The notes: generated by a model from the letters alone, not told the origin. A DNA stretch of 64,000 nt from CAVYEM01 sp963767635 (GCA_963767635.1 CAVYEM010000001.1:62001-126000), one strand, 5' to 3'; counted from the stretch's first letter, positions 16,400 to 26,791 are shown. Program-made: numbers and translations.

Positions 16400-16688
16400 A
16401 TAGGCTTTCGCTATTTTGGCCGCCTTGAGAAAGCGCCGTTTCCTCGTGAAATGGGTGCTTTTTTGCGTCCGTGAGTGCCGTTTAGTGATCGAAAATGCAC
16501 CGAAATGCATGACCGACAAGGGTCAAAACGAGGGTCAAAAATGAGTGGCTTTGATCGTGGCTCTCGTCAAAAACGATTCCCGCGGCGGCATCGATATGGC
16601 CGCAAGAAAAGCGAAAGCAGTGGCTAGAAGCCGCCGAGCACGTATTCATTATTTTGACAAATAAACTTCGCCTGCCCGGCTTGCGCCG
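16400..16688 (+). repeat. island left-end sequence with putative recombinase arm site
   Basis: Bases 16400-16545 are the same left-end sequence seen at 11773-11925. The inner end carries a paired ACAAGGGTCA/CGAGGGTCA motif (16515-16540), also present at 445-470 and, in a tighter form, beside the tRNA at 37743-37768. Paired direct repeats near both ends suggest arm-type recombinase binding sites. The rest, to 16688, has no gene I can support. Confidence 0.6.
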
Positions 16689-17774
16689 CTACGCGATAAA
16701 TATAGGTCGATTTAGCGAGCGCCCTTTGGCCGCCTCCTCCCGCAATATTCGCTTCATTGGCCGTGTCAGATAGGCTTTTACCTTTAGGTCGCTGTCGCTT
16801 AACGAGCCATACCTTTTTATTAGGTCGCGCACGAAGTAATCCACTGTATCCGGTAGGAAGCCATTCAACGATTCCGGATCGCCACTTCCAGGCCAGAGCG
16901 AAACCTGCAGATTGCTATTCGCTGCGCCAAGCGCGACAAGCAGATCGGAATTGCGGCGGTAAAGCCTCACGCCGGCGACGAATTTTTGAAGTTTGGAAAA
17001 ATGAATGTCTGTCACATATGGACCGTTATTCTGGCGGATAATGTAAGCATTTGTTAGCCGGTAGCCGTTCATCTCATGGAATCGCACTTCTGCAAGATAA
17101 AAAAGTTTGTGAAGAGCAAAATACGAGAGCGGTGCGCGCGCATGCAGCAGAATGCGTCGAGCCAGTTCAATCGGCTGCACGACGTAGCACGGTAAAGCGC
17201 GTATTAAAGTGGCAATTTTTCGATAGTCGTCGACCTGCACCGGATATGGTCGCCGAAGCATTGCGCGTTGGCCGGGGTGATAAAGTGCTACGAGACGGCG
17301 ACCGTACCACTCCTTCGGCGTGCCAACGTCACTGCTCAACTGCATGTTATGCTCTTCGATGATCGAGACAGCCGCTAGAGCCTTTGCCCCTAATGTGACC
17401 ACTACGCTGGGCGAAAGCAGGTCGATTTGTGATATGAGATGGTTGGAACAGTTCTTTATTTCAGACTGTACGGGTGTGCTGTTATTTCCATTCTCGTCAC
17501 GGGGATTGCAAAGAACCGCGTTGGTGACAAATACGCGGTTTCGGTCTATTCCTGCCTCTGCTAACAGAGCCTCAAAATTATTTCCCGCCACGTCCCCATG
17601 GAACGGTATCGCACTATGGTCAGCACCGAGACGTCCCGGCGCTTCGCCAATGAAAAGTGCAAGAGGCTTGAGTGAACCGTTTGCAGGACTCAGGACACGC
17701 GTGCGTCCCTCCATACGAGGGCAAAGGCGACAAGTCTGAAACTCGCGTACATAAGTCGGCGAATGCGGCCTCAC
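16689..17774 (-). CDS. family-4-like uracil-DNA glycosylase fused to Panacea/DUF4065 domain
   Basis: Residues 1-200 form a uracil-DNA glycosylase-superfamily domain. A CRLC pair and later cysteines (VLCNP, KNCSN) fit an iron-sulphur cluster; motif 1 is FIGEAPGRLGAD, with VTNAVLCNP in the middle and LYHPGQ as motif 2. Residues 205-361 are a Panacea/SocA/GepA-type (DUF4065) domain with ALHKLFYLAEVRFHEMNGY, the NNGPYVTDIHF strand and a helical tail. Panacea domains act as chaperone-like antitoxins in known toxin-antitoxin pairs. The fusion suggests a glycosylase whose activity is controlled or targeted by that domain. It is the last gene of a three-gene operon, 15 bases after the ThyA-like gene. 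Confidence 0.8.
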   Translation of the reverse strand: MRPHSPTYVREFQTCRLCPRMEGRTRVLSPANGSLKPLALFIGEAPGRLGADHSAIPFHGDVAGNNFEALLAEAGIDRNRVFVTNAVLCNPRDENGNNSTPVQSEIKNCSNHLISQIDLLSPSVVVTLGAKALAAVSIIEEHNMQLSSDVGTPKEWYGRRLVALYHPGQRAMLRRPYPVQVDDYRKIATLIRALPCYVVQPIELARRILLHARAPLSYFALHKLFYLAEVRFHEMNGYRLTNAYIIRQNNGPYVTDIHFSKLQKFVAGVRLYRRNSDLLVALGAANSNLQVSLWPGSGDPESLNGFLPDTVDYFVRDLIKRYGSLSDSDLKVKAYLTRPMKRILREEAAKGRSLNRPIFIA

Positions 17775-17789
17775 TGAGTCGTTTCGAGA

Positions 17790-18494
17790 TCATTTAAGCA
17801 ACTGGCGAACAGCGGTTTTCGATGCGTTCAAGTACGCGTGTACTGAATGGAAGGTCAGGCGGCCGGGCTCTCTCCCAGTGCTATCACACATGAACTGGAG
17901 AAGTCGCGCCGCACCTACGAAATTGCCGAGGCCCTTCTGAAAGTAATCGTGGTTTCTAACAATCACCGTCATGCTCAATGCTCGCTGCGGCGACTCCGCG
18001 AACTGGATGTATTGGAGGCACGGACTCGCCAATGGCCTCAGGCTATCGATGTCCTGTGCTGAAAGATGTAAATTGAACGCTGCACGGTGCGTGCCCTGCC
18101 AAGAGTTCAGCGCATGTATGATTTGCTCTAATCGATTTACGCGATTCGTGCCAAAGCATATCATTCTGGAAAAGTAAGTGCCCCAGGTACTTCGATTTCG
18201 ATGCCAACGCCGGCCCCGCTCAAACGCTGATAGGTAACGTGCATAGAAGTCATAACGGTTACGCGTCGTCTCGAAATCTTTCTTGGGGAATATCGTGTTA
18301 GCGACATCCTTGCAACTGCGTTTTACGTTTGAATCAACACGCCTCGGATCGTACCGTTCAAGCCAACCTTCATCGAGTGGCAGAGGCCGCTCAATATCGA
18401 TTACGCAATTTTCAATTTCGTTGTCCTCAAGAAGCACGTTTACCGCGGACATCCATGCGGCGAGGCAGGTTCGTCCAACGATTAGTCGGGCCAC
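17790..18494 (-). CDS. thymidylate synthase-like protein
   Basis: The 234-residue protein carries the thymidylate synthase core pattern in order: WGTYFSRM, the active-site-like SPCLQYIQF (consensus PCH..xQF, Cys kept, following His changed to Leu), and VIVRNHDYFQKGLGN, which corresponds to the nucleotide-binding RSxD...N region. TGREPGRL and a THHS/HAYLN-like end with VHAYLNA follow. It is somewhat shorter than ThyA, and the His-to-Leu change beside the Cys is unusual. It may modify dUMP/dCMP differently or bind nucleotides as a sensor. The GTG start overlaps the MazG-like gene by 13 bases, so the two are translated together. Confidence 0.75.
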   Translation of the reverse strand: MARLIVGRTCLAAWMSAVNVLLEDNEIENCVIDIERPLPLDEGWLERYDPRRVDSNVKRSCKDVANTIFPKKDFETTRNRYDFYARYLSAFERGRRWHRNRSTWGTYFSRMICFGTNRVNRLEQIIHALNSWQGTHRAAFNLHLSAQDIDSLRPLASPCLQYIQFAESPQRALSMTVIVRNHDYFQKGLGNFVGAARLLQFMCDSTGREPGRLTFHSVHAYLNASKTAVRQLLK

Positions 18495-19373
18495 AGCTCT
18501 AGGTTTTCCACGAATTCTATGGTGCGCTTCGCCAGATCAACGCCGACCTTTCCGCCGTTATGCTGCCTTAATTTTCGAAAAGCCATGTAGCCGCCCAAAA
18601 TTGCGCTTTGCCAGTCGCGTTCAGTTCTGATGCGAACTTCAAATGGCGAGGCCATTTTCCGTACAGCATTCAGCACGGAATAGCCAACGGTGGTAGTGCC
18701 CTCGAACAATGCGCGATCTTGCGCTTCACCGAATAAATATGCTGCTATGCCCTCCTCGATCGCAATCGCGCGACCGCCGTCCTCGATCTCATCGACGCTT
18801 CTATCCGACTTTCGTTTGGCATTGAAGAAGAATCTCGTGACCGGTGACCAACCCAGATAAGCAGCGTAGCTGAGGTGAAACGCATCATGGAAGCGATATC
18901 CGTCCTCAACATCAGCTGTTGTCACGCAGTGGGCTGCCGAGCCGGCGCCCGCCGCTGTAAAGATGCACCGTGGGGCCGCGTTCGGTGTCCACCGGACGAA
19001 ATTCGACGACGAAGCGCCGTGGCAGCCGCTCTCGCTCTGGAAAGGCCTCGTCAAAGAATGGTTGTTGCGATGGCTGTGCGAGATGAAAGCGCTGCCGAAC
19101 CTTCGCCAGGTTGGACTGCGCAATATCTTCTAGGCGTAGCCCAAATCGGGTCGCGGTGGCGGCGAGATACCAAAGGCTATCGCCAGCCTCTTCGGCCACC
19201 CGTTCCGGCTGAAGAGCAAAGGGGTCTGCGTCGCGCAGAAATTTCTTATATGCGCTGAGTAATTCGGCTGACTCGCCGGCAAGACCCAGGAGTGCCACAA
19301 CCCGGCCGCGCTCCTCGTCGCCTCGAATGACGTCCGTTGCCGCAGCGGCGTCCTGATATCTGTCGAGCTCCAC
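18482..19373 (-). CDS. MazG-like pyrophosphohydrolase with conserved C-terminal domain, one frameshift
   Basis: The N-terminal 110 residues are an all-alpha NTP pyrophosphatase with LGLAGESAELL and EEAGDSLWYLA, the acidic metal-binding pairs of MazG. The C-terminal region (DGYRFHDAFHLSYAAYLGW, VDEIEDGGRAIAIEEGI and a final helical part) is a conserved extension seen in long MazG-like proteins. The frame breaks at about 18934, where one extra base turns DNS into a stop; the next frame continues without loss. The GTG at 19373 has GAGGTG seven bases upstream. It heads the operon and may hydrolyse a (modified) dNTP. Confidence 0.8.
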
Positions 19374-19451
19374 GTTAAACACCTCGCTAAGGAGGGAGCA
19401 AGCGCCAGCGTGCCCTCTTCGGCTCTTCGGTCTTGTGTGGTGAGCGAATAT

Positions 19452-19479
19452 AGTATAACATTCCCACAAATAATGTCAA
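19452..19479 (-). promoter_or_regulatory. promoter of the MazG/ThyA-like/UDG operon with operator-like repeats
   Basis: On the minus strand TTGACA (19479-19474) and TATACT (19457-19452) are separated by 16 bases, a near-consensus sigma-70 promoter. Inverted ACATT/AATGT arms at 19458-19462 and 19472-19476 overlap the -35 box and spacer, and a further AATGTT lies at 19482-19487 over the start of the divergent XRE gene. The arrangement suggests that the XRE protein represses both directions. Confidence 0.65.
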
Positions 19480-19482
19480 ACA

Positions 19483-19929
19483 ATGTTACATCAAAAGCTC
19501 GTCTCTGGAATACGAGAACGCATGGGACTTACCCAGGAGCAGCTCGCTGACTTACTGGGCGTTTCTTTTGCTTCCGTCAATCGCTGGGAGGGCAGCCTAT
19601 CGATGCCCCGCGGGCCTATTCGCGCCCGCCTCGACGCATTAGACTCACGAGGTCGGCTTGGCGGATGTAGGCACGGCAGATCTGATACGGCCAAACGGGG
19701 ACGCGCCGACAAAACGTCGCGGCTCAGTCCAACCAACTACCACCCGAACGATGGAGCAAATGCTGTGGGACGCGGCTTGTTCTATTCGCGGCGAGAAAGA
19801 TGCGCCGAAGTTCAAGGATTATCCTGTTGCCTCTTTTGTTCCTCAAGCGACTCTCCGACGTTTTTGACGATGAGATCGCGCGCCTCGCCGACCAATTCGG
19901 CGAGCGTGGAACGCGCTTGCAAATGCTGA
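19483..19929 (+). CDS. XRE-family regulator, short HTH protein
   Basis: The first 55 residues are a helix-turn-helix of the XRE type (IRERMGLTQEQLADLLGVSF then ASVNRWEG). After residue 55 the frame no longer looks like protein and overlaps the start of hsdM in another frame. The functional product therefore probably ends near 19650, or the gene is indel-damaged. It diverges from the MazG operon and precedes the type I restriction genes, so it could regulate either. Confidence 0.6.
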   Translation: MLHQKLVSGIRERMGLTQEQLADLLGVSFASVNRWEGSLSMPRGPIRARLDALDSRGRLGGCRHGRSDTAKRGRADKTSRLSPTNYHPNDGANAVGRGLFYSRRERCAEVQGLSCCLFCSSSDSPTFLTMRSRASPTNSASVERACKC

Positions 19930-21278
19930 AGCAGATCACTCGTTGGTGCGATTTTATCTTCCGTCCGGTAGCACGTTGGGCGTAATCAGTGGGCGTCAGC
20001 CATTCAAATGGCCGGAAGGACAAAGAGCCCAGATCATCGGCGAGCAACTGACGAAAGCCATCCGGGCAGTCGCAAGCAGAATCCATCTCTCTCCGGCGTC
20101 ATCGACATTGTAGATTACACGAGACCGCAACGGCGAACGCGATATCAATCCCGCGAATCTGCGGGCATCGTCGAAGACCTACTCTGACCCGCGCTATCGA
20201 CTCGGCTTGCACGATGTTGAGCCGGATTTCCTGGGCCGATCGTATGAATATCTTCTGCGGAAATTCGCCGAAGGCCAGGGACAAAGTGCCGGCGAGTTTT
20301 TCACGCCAACCAAGGTGGGATTTCTCATCGCAGAGATCATGCGGCCGCGGCCCGGCGAAGAATGTCACGACTACGCCTGCGGTTCCGCGGATTGTTGATT
20401 AAGTTGCAGCTGGTTGCGCGCGAACTCGATCCTGTTTGCCAAAGTCCCGTTCAAGCTCTATGGCCAGGAACTTCACCGATTCAGCTACGCCATCGCCTGC
20501 ATGAATAAGATCATCCACGACATGGAGGTCGAAATGCTCGCGGCGATTCGATGCATAATCCGAAATTCCGAGAAGGCGACACGGGATCGATCAAAAGTTC
20601 GACATCGTCGTCGCCAATCCCATGTGGAATCAGCCGTTTGATCGGACGTTTACGAGAATGATCCGTTTGAACGTTTCCGAACAGCGGGCGGTATGACCAC
20701 CGGCAAGGGTGATTGGGCATGGCTGCAACACACTGTCGTGCACTGAAGGATTCCGGCCGTGCTGCTGTCGTGCTTGACACCGGCGCTGTCAGTCGCGGCA
20801 GCGGAAAAGAATGAGGATAGGGAACGCACCATTCGCCAATGGTTCGTCGAGCACGATCTTGATGGATGGTGTAATCCTCTTGCCAGACAATTTATTCTAC
20901 AACACGACCGCCGCCGGTGTCATCGTCGTTCTCAACAAACAAAAGACCACAGATCGCAGCGGCAAAATCGTTCTCGTCAACGCGAGCGAAAGATTCGAAA
21001 AGGGTAGGCCAAAAAACTACTTATCTGACGATGTGGTTGAGTCGCTCGCCGCTGCATTCATCAAAGGGGAACAAATAGTCGGCCAGCTCGCGGTTATCAC
21101 GCGAGAACAAGCCGAATTGACCGACTACAATCTCAGCCCTAGCAGGTGGGTCGAACCTGAAACCCAGGACGCAGCGACGACTGTTGAGCAACTTCTTGTT
21201 GAGTTGTCAGACTCTCCAAAAAACCGAGAAGCAAGATCGGGCTCTTTTATCCATGCTGTCAGCGTTAGGACCGAATAG
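19658..21278 (+). pseudogene. hsdM: type I restriction-modification methyltransferase subunit, many frameshifts
   Basis: Pieces in three frames assemble into a normal HsdM: MEQMLWDAACSIRGEKDAPK, LPLLFLKRLSDVFDDEIARL, FLGRSYEYLLRKFAEG, GEFFTPTKVGFLIAEIM, the SAM-binding CHDYACGS region, VVANPMWNQPFD (NPPY-type motif) and LPDNLFYNTTAAGVIVVLN. At least seven frame changes are needed, most of them single bases (for example GCGGATTG for GCGGGATTG near 20395). The order and spacing of motifs are intact, so either recent decay or poor local sequence explains it. It is followed without gap by hsdS. Confidence 0.75.
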
Positions 21279-22577
21279 TGGTTGAACGAGGCTTCGTTAC
21301 GCTTGGCACGCTCATTGACAGTGGCCAGGTGGAGGCTGTAACGGGCTTTCCGTTTGGAGATCACAGGCAATGCCACGCTGGCGTCGCACAGATGCGCCCC
21401 TACAATGTAAAGATTAGCGGTCGAATTGATCTCAGCCAAATCAAATACGTTCCGAAAGACGCGTCGGATGGGCGGCCACAGCTGCGTGACAATGACATTC
21501 TATTCAACAACACAAACACGAAGGAGTTGGTTGGCAAATGCGCGCTGTGGACAATTGCGAGGCCATTCGTATTTTCAAACCACATGACGAGAATCCGGGT
21601 TCAGTGCGATAATCTTGATCCGGGTTACCTGACTTTGCAGTGCTGCATCATTGGGCATGCGGCAGATCTCGAATGCTTGCAAGAGCACGACGTTGCCCAG
21701 GCCAGTCTTATAGGACAGCGATTTCGCGAAATTCGCATTCCGGCAGTCGATTACGAAGATCAGCGCTCCATCGCTCGTGCCCTGACCACGGTGCAGCGAA
21801 GCGTCGAACTTGAGGAACAGTCCCGGCTCTGGCGTCTGCCCTGAAAACGGCGAAGAGGCAGGAGTTGTTTGGACGCGGATTGCGAGGCGAGCCGCAAAAG
21901 GAAACTGAGGTCGGCCGAATACCCGAGAGTTGGCAATTAGCGACCATTGGTGACCATTTTAGGTTGTTTCTGGTGGTACGCCATCACGGAATAATCCGAA
22001 ATACTGGAACGCGGGAACCATCCCGTGGGTGAAGACGACTGAGATTGACTACGGCCTAATTTGCTCGACGGAAGAATTCATCACAGATCTGGGCCTTCAG
22101 GAATCGGCTGCAAAGATGCTGCCGTATGGAACGATTCTGATGGCGATGTATGGGCAGGGCGTAACCCGTGGCAAGGTTGCAATCCTAGGGATCGAGGCGG
22201 CATGCAACCAAGCATGCGCGGCAATGATACCCCTGGACGCGGCCGTCGAACCTAAGTATCTCTTCCATTTTCTTGCATACCGATACGTGGATATTAGAAG
22301 GCTCGCACACGGGGGACAGCAGCAAAATCTGAACCTCGACATCGTTCGTGATCTTCCGATGGCTTTCCCCAAAGATCAGAACGAACAATTGGAAATTGTT
22401 GAGATTCTCGAATCCATCGACCGAAAGATTGAGTTACACGTGCGCAGGAAGGCGGTGCTCGATAAACTATTCAACGCGCTGCTTAATGGCATGATGACGG
22501 GTGATATCGACGTTTCCGACATAGACGTTGAAGCGCATGAGAGCGGAGAACAGCGAGAAGAAGTGGCGGCGGTATGA
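21278..22577 (+). CDS. hsdS: type I restriction specificity subunit, frameshifted in the middle
   Basis: Two target-recognition halves are present. The first (residues about 1-185, from GTG 21278) has FNNTNTKELVGKCAL and RFREIRIPAV. The second begins GRIPESWQLATIGD, then VSGGTPSRNNPKYWN, and contains MYGQGVTRGKVAI and QQNLNLDIVRDLPMAFP. One or two indels between about 21835 and 21970 break the frame. It decides the sequence recognised by the HsdM/HsdR complex. Its last codons overlap the hsdR start (ATGA). Confidence 0.75.
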
Positions 22578-25545
22578 GCGAGCTCTCCATTACGGAAGCG
22601 CGCACCGTCCAATTTCCTATGGTCGCGCACGTCGCGGAGATTGGCTGGACGCGACTCACGCCAGATGACGCAAAGGCAAAGCGTGGTGCCGAAGACGCGA
22701 TGTTCTTTCGAGATGATCTCTCGGCGAAACTGCGTGAATTCAACCCTTGGCTCAACAATGACTCGCTTCGGCAAATTGTCGAGAAACTCGAAGCACTGCG
22801 GCCGAGTATCGAGGGAAACCGTGAGATGCTTCAGTGGCTCCGCGGCGAGCGGAGCTGGTACGACGAGGAAGAGAAGCGCCATCGACCCGTGAAAGCTCAT
22901 CGATTTCGATCGGCACGGATGCAAACATGCTTTCACGTTACATGGGAATGGAAAATCAAGCCTCCAGCGCGTAAGGGCAATCGTGCGGATGTAATGTTCG
23001 CTGATCAACGGCATACCTGTCGTGCATCGTGGAGCACAAGAATCCGAAGGACGGCGATGCGATCGATAGAGGTATCGTGCAACTCCGGCCGATACGAGAA
23101 GGAAACACCAGAACTAATGGCCGCTGCCGCAGATATTCAATGTAACCCATCTGCTGGATTACTGGTACGGCGTGACCTGGAATGCCACGCGACGCGGGAT
23201 GACGCGATGGAAGGAGAGCGCCGGATGAAACTTATCGCTTTGCAGTGCAGTCATTTTTCGAGCGAACAGAGCTTCTTACGGACTCTGCAGCAATGGATAT
23301 TGTTCTATGTTGAGGACGACGAACTCCGCAAGTCCGTACTTCGCCAGCACCAGCGCCGTGCAGATCGACGCGAGTCATCGATCGTTGTGCCGACCGGCGA
23401 AAAGGCGCGGCCTCGATGTGGCACACGCAAGGGTCAGGGAAGACTTTCACGCTGCTCACCGCGGCGCGGCTCGTTACTTGAAGATAAGAGACGATTCGCC
23501 AATGCGACAGTGATCGTCGTCGTGGACCGGACCGAGCTCGAAGGGCAGTTGAAGGGATGGGTGGACCGTCTGCTTGGTGAGATGCAGCAGCTGGACATTG
23601 CCAGTCGAGCGTGCCGACGAGCAAGGCGGATCTTCAAGCGACTACTCGATCGCGGACTTCCGCGGCCTTAATCATTTCGATGATTCACAAGTTTGAAGAG
23701 GTCCGCAAAGCAGAGCTCGGAGCGAGACAACATGTTTGTCTTCATCGACGAGGCGCACCGCTCGGTCGCAAGGAACTGGGCACCTACCTTATGGCGGCCG
23801 CTTCCAAACTCGCACAATCATTGGCTTCACTGGAACCCCAATTGCCCGAGGACAGCGCAAGGTCGAAGGAACGTTCAAGATTTTCGGGGCGGACGATGCA
23901 GACGGCTATCTCGACAAATATTCGATTGCAGGAAACCATCGAGGACGAAACGACCGTGCCGATAAGGCACATGCTGGCGCCGAGTGAGATGACGGTCCCA
24001 GTGGAGCGAGCTGGATAAGGAATTCTTCGAGCTGGCTGGTACGAAGGGGTCACTGACGTTGAGGAGTTAAACAGCGTGCTTGAGAGTGCGGTTGCCCTTC
24101 GGACCTTCTTGAAGGCGGATGAGCCGAATGCGAGAATGTGGCGAAGCTTTATCGCGGAGCACTTCAAGCAAAATGTGCTTCCATTGGGATATAAGGCGTT
24201 CGTCGTTGCGGTCAATCGCGAAGCTTGCGCGAAGTATAAGCGCGAATTGGACAAGTTGCTTCCACCGAATGGTCGTGCCTATATACTCACAGAATGCCGC
24301 CGACATGATCGATCGTCCGCTTGTTGCCAAATATGCAGCTTTCCGAACGGGGCCAGGAAGACGAACATTCGGCGTCCTTTTCAAGAAGCCAGATCGAAGA
24401 TCCGAAGATTGCTGATCGTCACTGACAAGCTGTTCACTGGCTATGATGCGCCGCTGCTCTATTGCCTGTATCTGGACAAGCCAATGCGCGACCACGTGTT
24501 GTTCCAGGCGATCGCGCGCGTCAACCGGCCTTACGAGGACGATGCGGCGAGCGAAGAAGGTTGGGCTGGTAGTGGATTTTGTCGGCGTACTGCGCGAACT
24601 GAAGAAGGCATTGCAATTCGACTCTTCGGACGTAAGTGGCGTTATTGAAGGTCTCGACCTGCTGCATGGCGGAGTTCCTCAAGAAGATCGCGTGGCAAAG
24701 CGAAACATACTTGAAATCGGCGATGGCGGAAGCGCGACGGACGAGCGGCTGGAAAAGCTTGTGTATGGGCCGCTTCCGAGATCCAGAAGCTCGAAAGACG
24801 TTTTTCGAGCGTACAAGGAGATCGAAGGATCTGTGCGAGATTTTGTCTCCTTCGCCGGAGCTGCGCGACCACATTCCGAGACGTACAAGCGGCTAGCGAA
24901 ACTCTATGCCGCGGTGCGAAACGCATAGTCGACGAAAGTCGGCTTTACGGCCGATTTCGCTCACAAGACGCGCAAACTGATCGAGGAGAGCGCCGAGCAC
25001 GCAAGGTCTGGAGCGATTCAGTAAGAGCGTTACCTTCGATACCGCAACTTTGAATGTCTTCGGCGCGAGACCGGTTCAGACGAAGGTAAGGTCGTCAATC
25101 TTGTGAGAGGCTTGCAAAACGAGATTGAGGAGCATCCGGCGCAGTCGCGCCGTGCTCCAGTCTCTCAAAGACCGCGCCGAACGGATTCTCAAGAATGATG
25201 ATCGGACGGACTACGAGCGCCAAGGCCGCGATGGAGCGAGCTGGAACGGCTCACCACGCAGAAAGCGGATGCAGAAAGAGCGGCTCGGAAAGCGGACTGT
25301 CGCCCCGGGCGTTCGGCGTGTTCTGGTCGTTGCGAGACGATGTGTCTCTCTCCGCGGCTGGAATCGACCCCATGCAAGTCGCGCGCGAGGCTCAGGCACT
25401 GCTGGAACGCTATCCCAACGCCGCAGTGAACGCCGACGAACAGCGTCTCTTACGAACAGGGTTATATCGGCCGCTCCTTGCACTTTCGGCCGCCGACCTT
25501 AAGCGCATCGTGGAGCGTGCAATGTCGGCGCTCGCGATAGCGTAA
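22574..25545 (+). pseudogene. hsdR: type I restriction endonuclease subunit R, many frameshifts
   Basis: The N-terminus is open for about 110 residues (MSELSITEARTVQFPMVAHV). Later motifs are scattered over three frames: the EHKNPKDGDAID nuclease-type region, Walker A within MWHTQGSGKTFTLLTAAR near 23415, IDEAHRS near 23745 (DEAH box), IIGFTGTPIARGQRK, LFTGYDAPLLYCLYLDKP and the C-terminal GLSPRAFGVFWSLRDD with a helical end. Ten or more frame changes would be required. The helicase-translocase and nuclease layout is complete, so the gene was full length before the damage. Confidence 0.75.
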
Positions 25546-25599
25546 AGAACATTGCGATCGTTCTCTTGTCATTTGTTCGACTCGTCGCGAATTAGGTAT

Positions 25600-25931
25600 G
25601 TGAAGCAATCTGAGCGGCAGGCACTTCTGCGCCTTCGGCGCCGCGTTGTGCATTGGAGTGAGAAACTGGGCCTTACGCCGCGAGTCTTACGAATTCAACG
25701 CATGACTAGAAAATGGGGATCATGTTCTCCGGCAGGAACGATCACACTCGCCCGGGATCTCGCCAACCTCACTGAGTCGCTTCAGGACATCGTAATTGTG
25801 CACGGAGCTCCTTCATCTCCGAATGCGTAACCATGGAAGAGTGTTCCGCGCTTTAATGACTGCACACGTCCCGCATTGGCGGTCATTCGCAGCCTCAACA
25901 AGCCACGTCAAGCGCACGAAAGTTGCGTGAA
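25600..25931 (+). CDS. YgjP-like metallopeptidase (M48-type), one frameshift
   Basis: The fragment reads RMTRKWGSCSPAGTITLARDL and, after one extra G near 25813, HELLHLRMRNHGRVF with the zinc-binding HExxH and a following HVPHWR. These are hallmarks of the YgjP/DUF45 family, often encoded at the end of type I restriction operons. The protein is shorter at its N-terminus than typical YgjP, so either the start is upstream or it is truncated. Its role beside HsdR is not established. Confidence 0.65.
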
Positions 25932-26031
25932 GAAATGGCGGCCTACAAACGGGTCGCCTCGAGCGGCCGGGTGCTTCGCTTCCTAGTTGCGTTGCTTTCG
26001 CCCAACCAATTTAACGGAACGCTAGTTGCTG

Positions 26032-26499
26032 ATGTTCAGTACTAAGCTGTGGGCAAACACAGTGAGAAAGCGCGTGCTGCTAGATGAGCACCTGTCTGAA
26101 GATATTGCCGGAGTATTCGGCCCGCGTGACCATGTATATTTGGCGAAGGACGTGGACCTCAAGGGAAAGCCCGATCGCGACGTTATTGACTTCGCAATCA
26201 ATAAAAAATGCCTGATCATCACAAACGACGCGGGTTTGGTGAACGACTACCGCAACCATCCGCAGCGGCGCTCGAAACGCGGCATCCAGTTTTTCTACGG
26301 CCTGATTTATGTGCGCGCGGACTCTGACGTCGCACGTAAGCGACACATCGCCATTGCTGTAAGAGAAATGGCGTGGGGCGAAAGTCGACAGCATGATGAT
26401 CTCGTGATCGTGTCGCGCGACGGGAAGACGGAACACTATCGGCTTTGTCACGCAGAGTGTGCCGCGGAGTTTGACAAGCGCGAAGGCAGAAGCGGGTAG
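26032..26499 (+). CDS. DUF5615 PIN-like protein
   Basis: The protein begins RKRVLLDEHLSEDIAGVF, continues with DRDVIDFAINKKCLIITNDAG and ends with a longer tail than usual (about 70 extra residues). DUF5615 proteins share the acidic core of PIN ribonucleases and usually act as toxins with a small partner. No DUF433-type partner is visible here. The following small gene overlaps nothing but is close (41 bases), so it could be the partner. Confidence 0.65.
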   Translation: MFSTKLWANTVRKRVLLDEHLSEDIAGVFGPRDHVYLAKDVDLKGKPDRDVIDFAINKKCLIITNDAGLVNDYRNHPQRRSKRGIQFFYGLIYVRADSDVARKRHIAIAVREMAWGESRQHDDLVIVSRDGKTEHYRLCHAECAAEFDKREGRSG

Positions 26500-26539
26500 C
26501 AGATGGCATACGGCGGGGTTGTTGCCGATACTCGGGCAC

Positions 26540-26791
26540 ATGGACTACGAAATGACGGAAGGCGAGGCTGCCTTACTCGACTGGGTTCTTGGGCCGTTTG
26601 ACGGGATCGAGATTGAGCCAGGACTTTACGCCTTCAAGACAACTAATCAAAACGGCCTCGTCCAGTATTGTGTCGAGACGGAGGAGCGTTTAATCTGGTC
26701 TGCGCTCGACCTATACTACAGTGATGAGGCTATCGAAGACTTCATCAAAGCCTATTCACTTCGTAAGAATGCCGATATGGTGGGCGCCTGA
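26540..26791 (+). CDS. small acidic hypothetical protein
   Basis: An 83-residue, strongly acidic product starts MDYEMTEGEAALLDWVLGPF and has a short beta-rich middle (GLYAFKTTNQNGLVQYCVET). No family recognised. It lies between the PIN-like gene and another small gene that overlaps its 3' end, suggesting a small operon of unknown function. Confidence 0.45.
   Translation: MDYEMTEGEAALLDWVLGPFDGIEIEPGLYAFKTTNQNGLVQYCVETEERLIWSALDLYYSDEAIEDFIKAYSLRKNADMVGA

Noticed and set aside
18912..18960. Programmed +1 frameshift in the MazG-like gene
   Set aside because: The stop is UGA at the shift point, but there is no slippery CUU or internal Shine-Dalgarno as in prfB, and similar single-base breaks occur in many unrelated genes.
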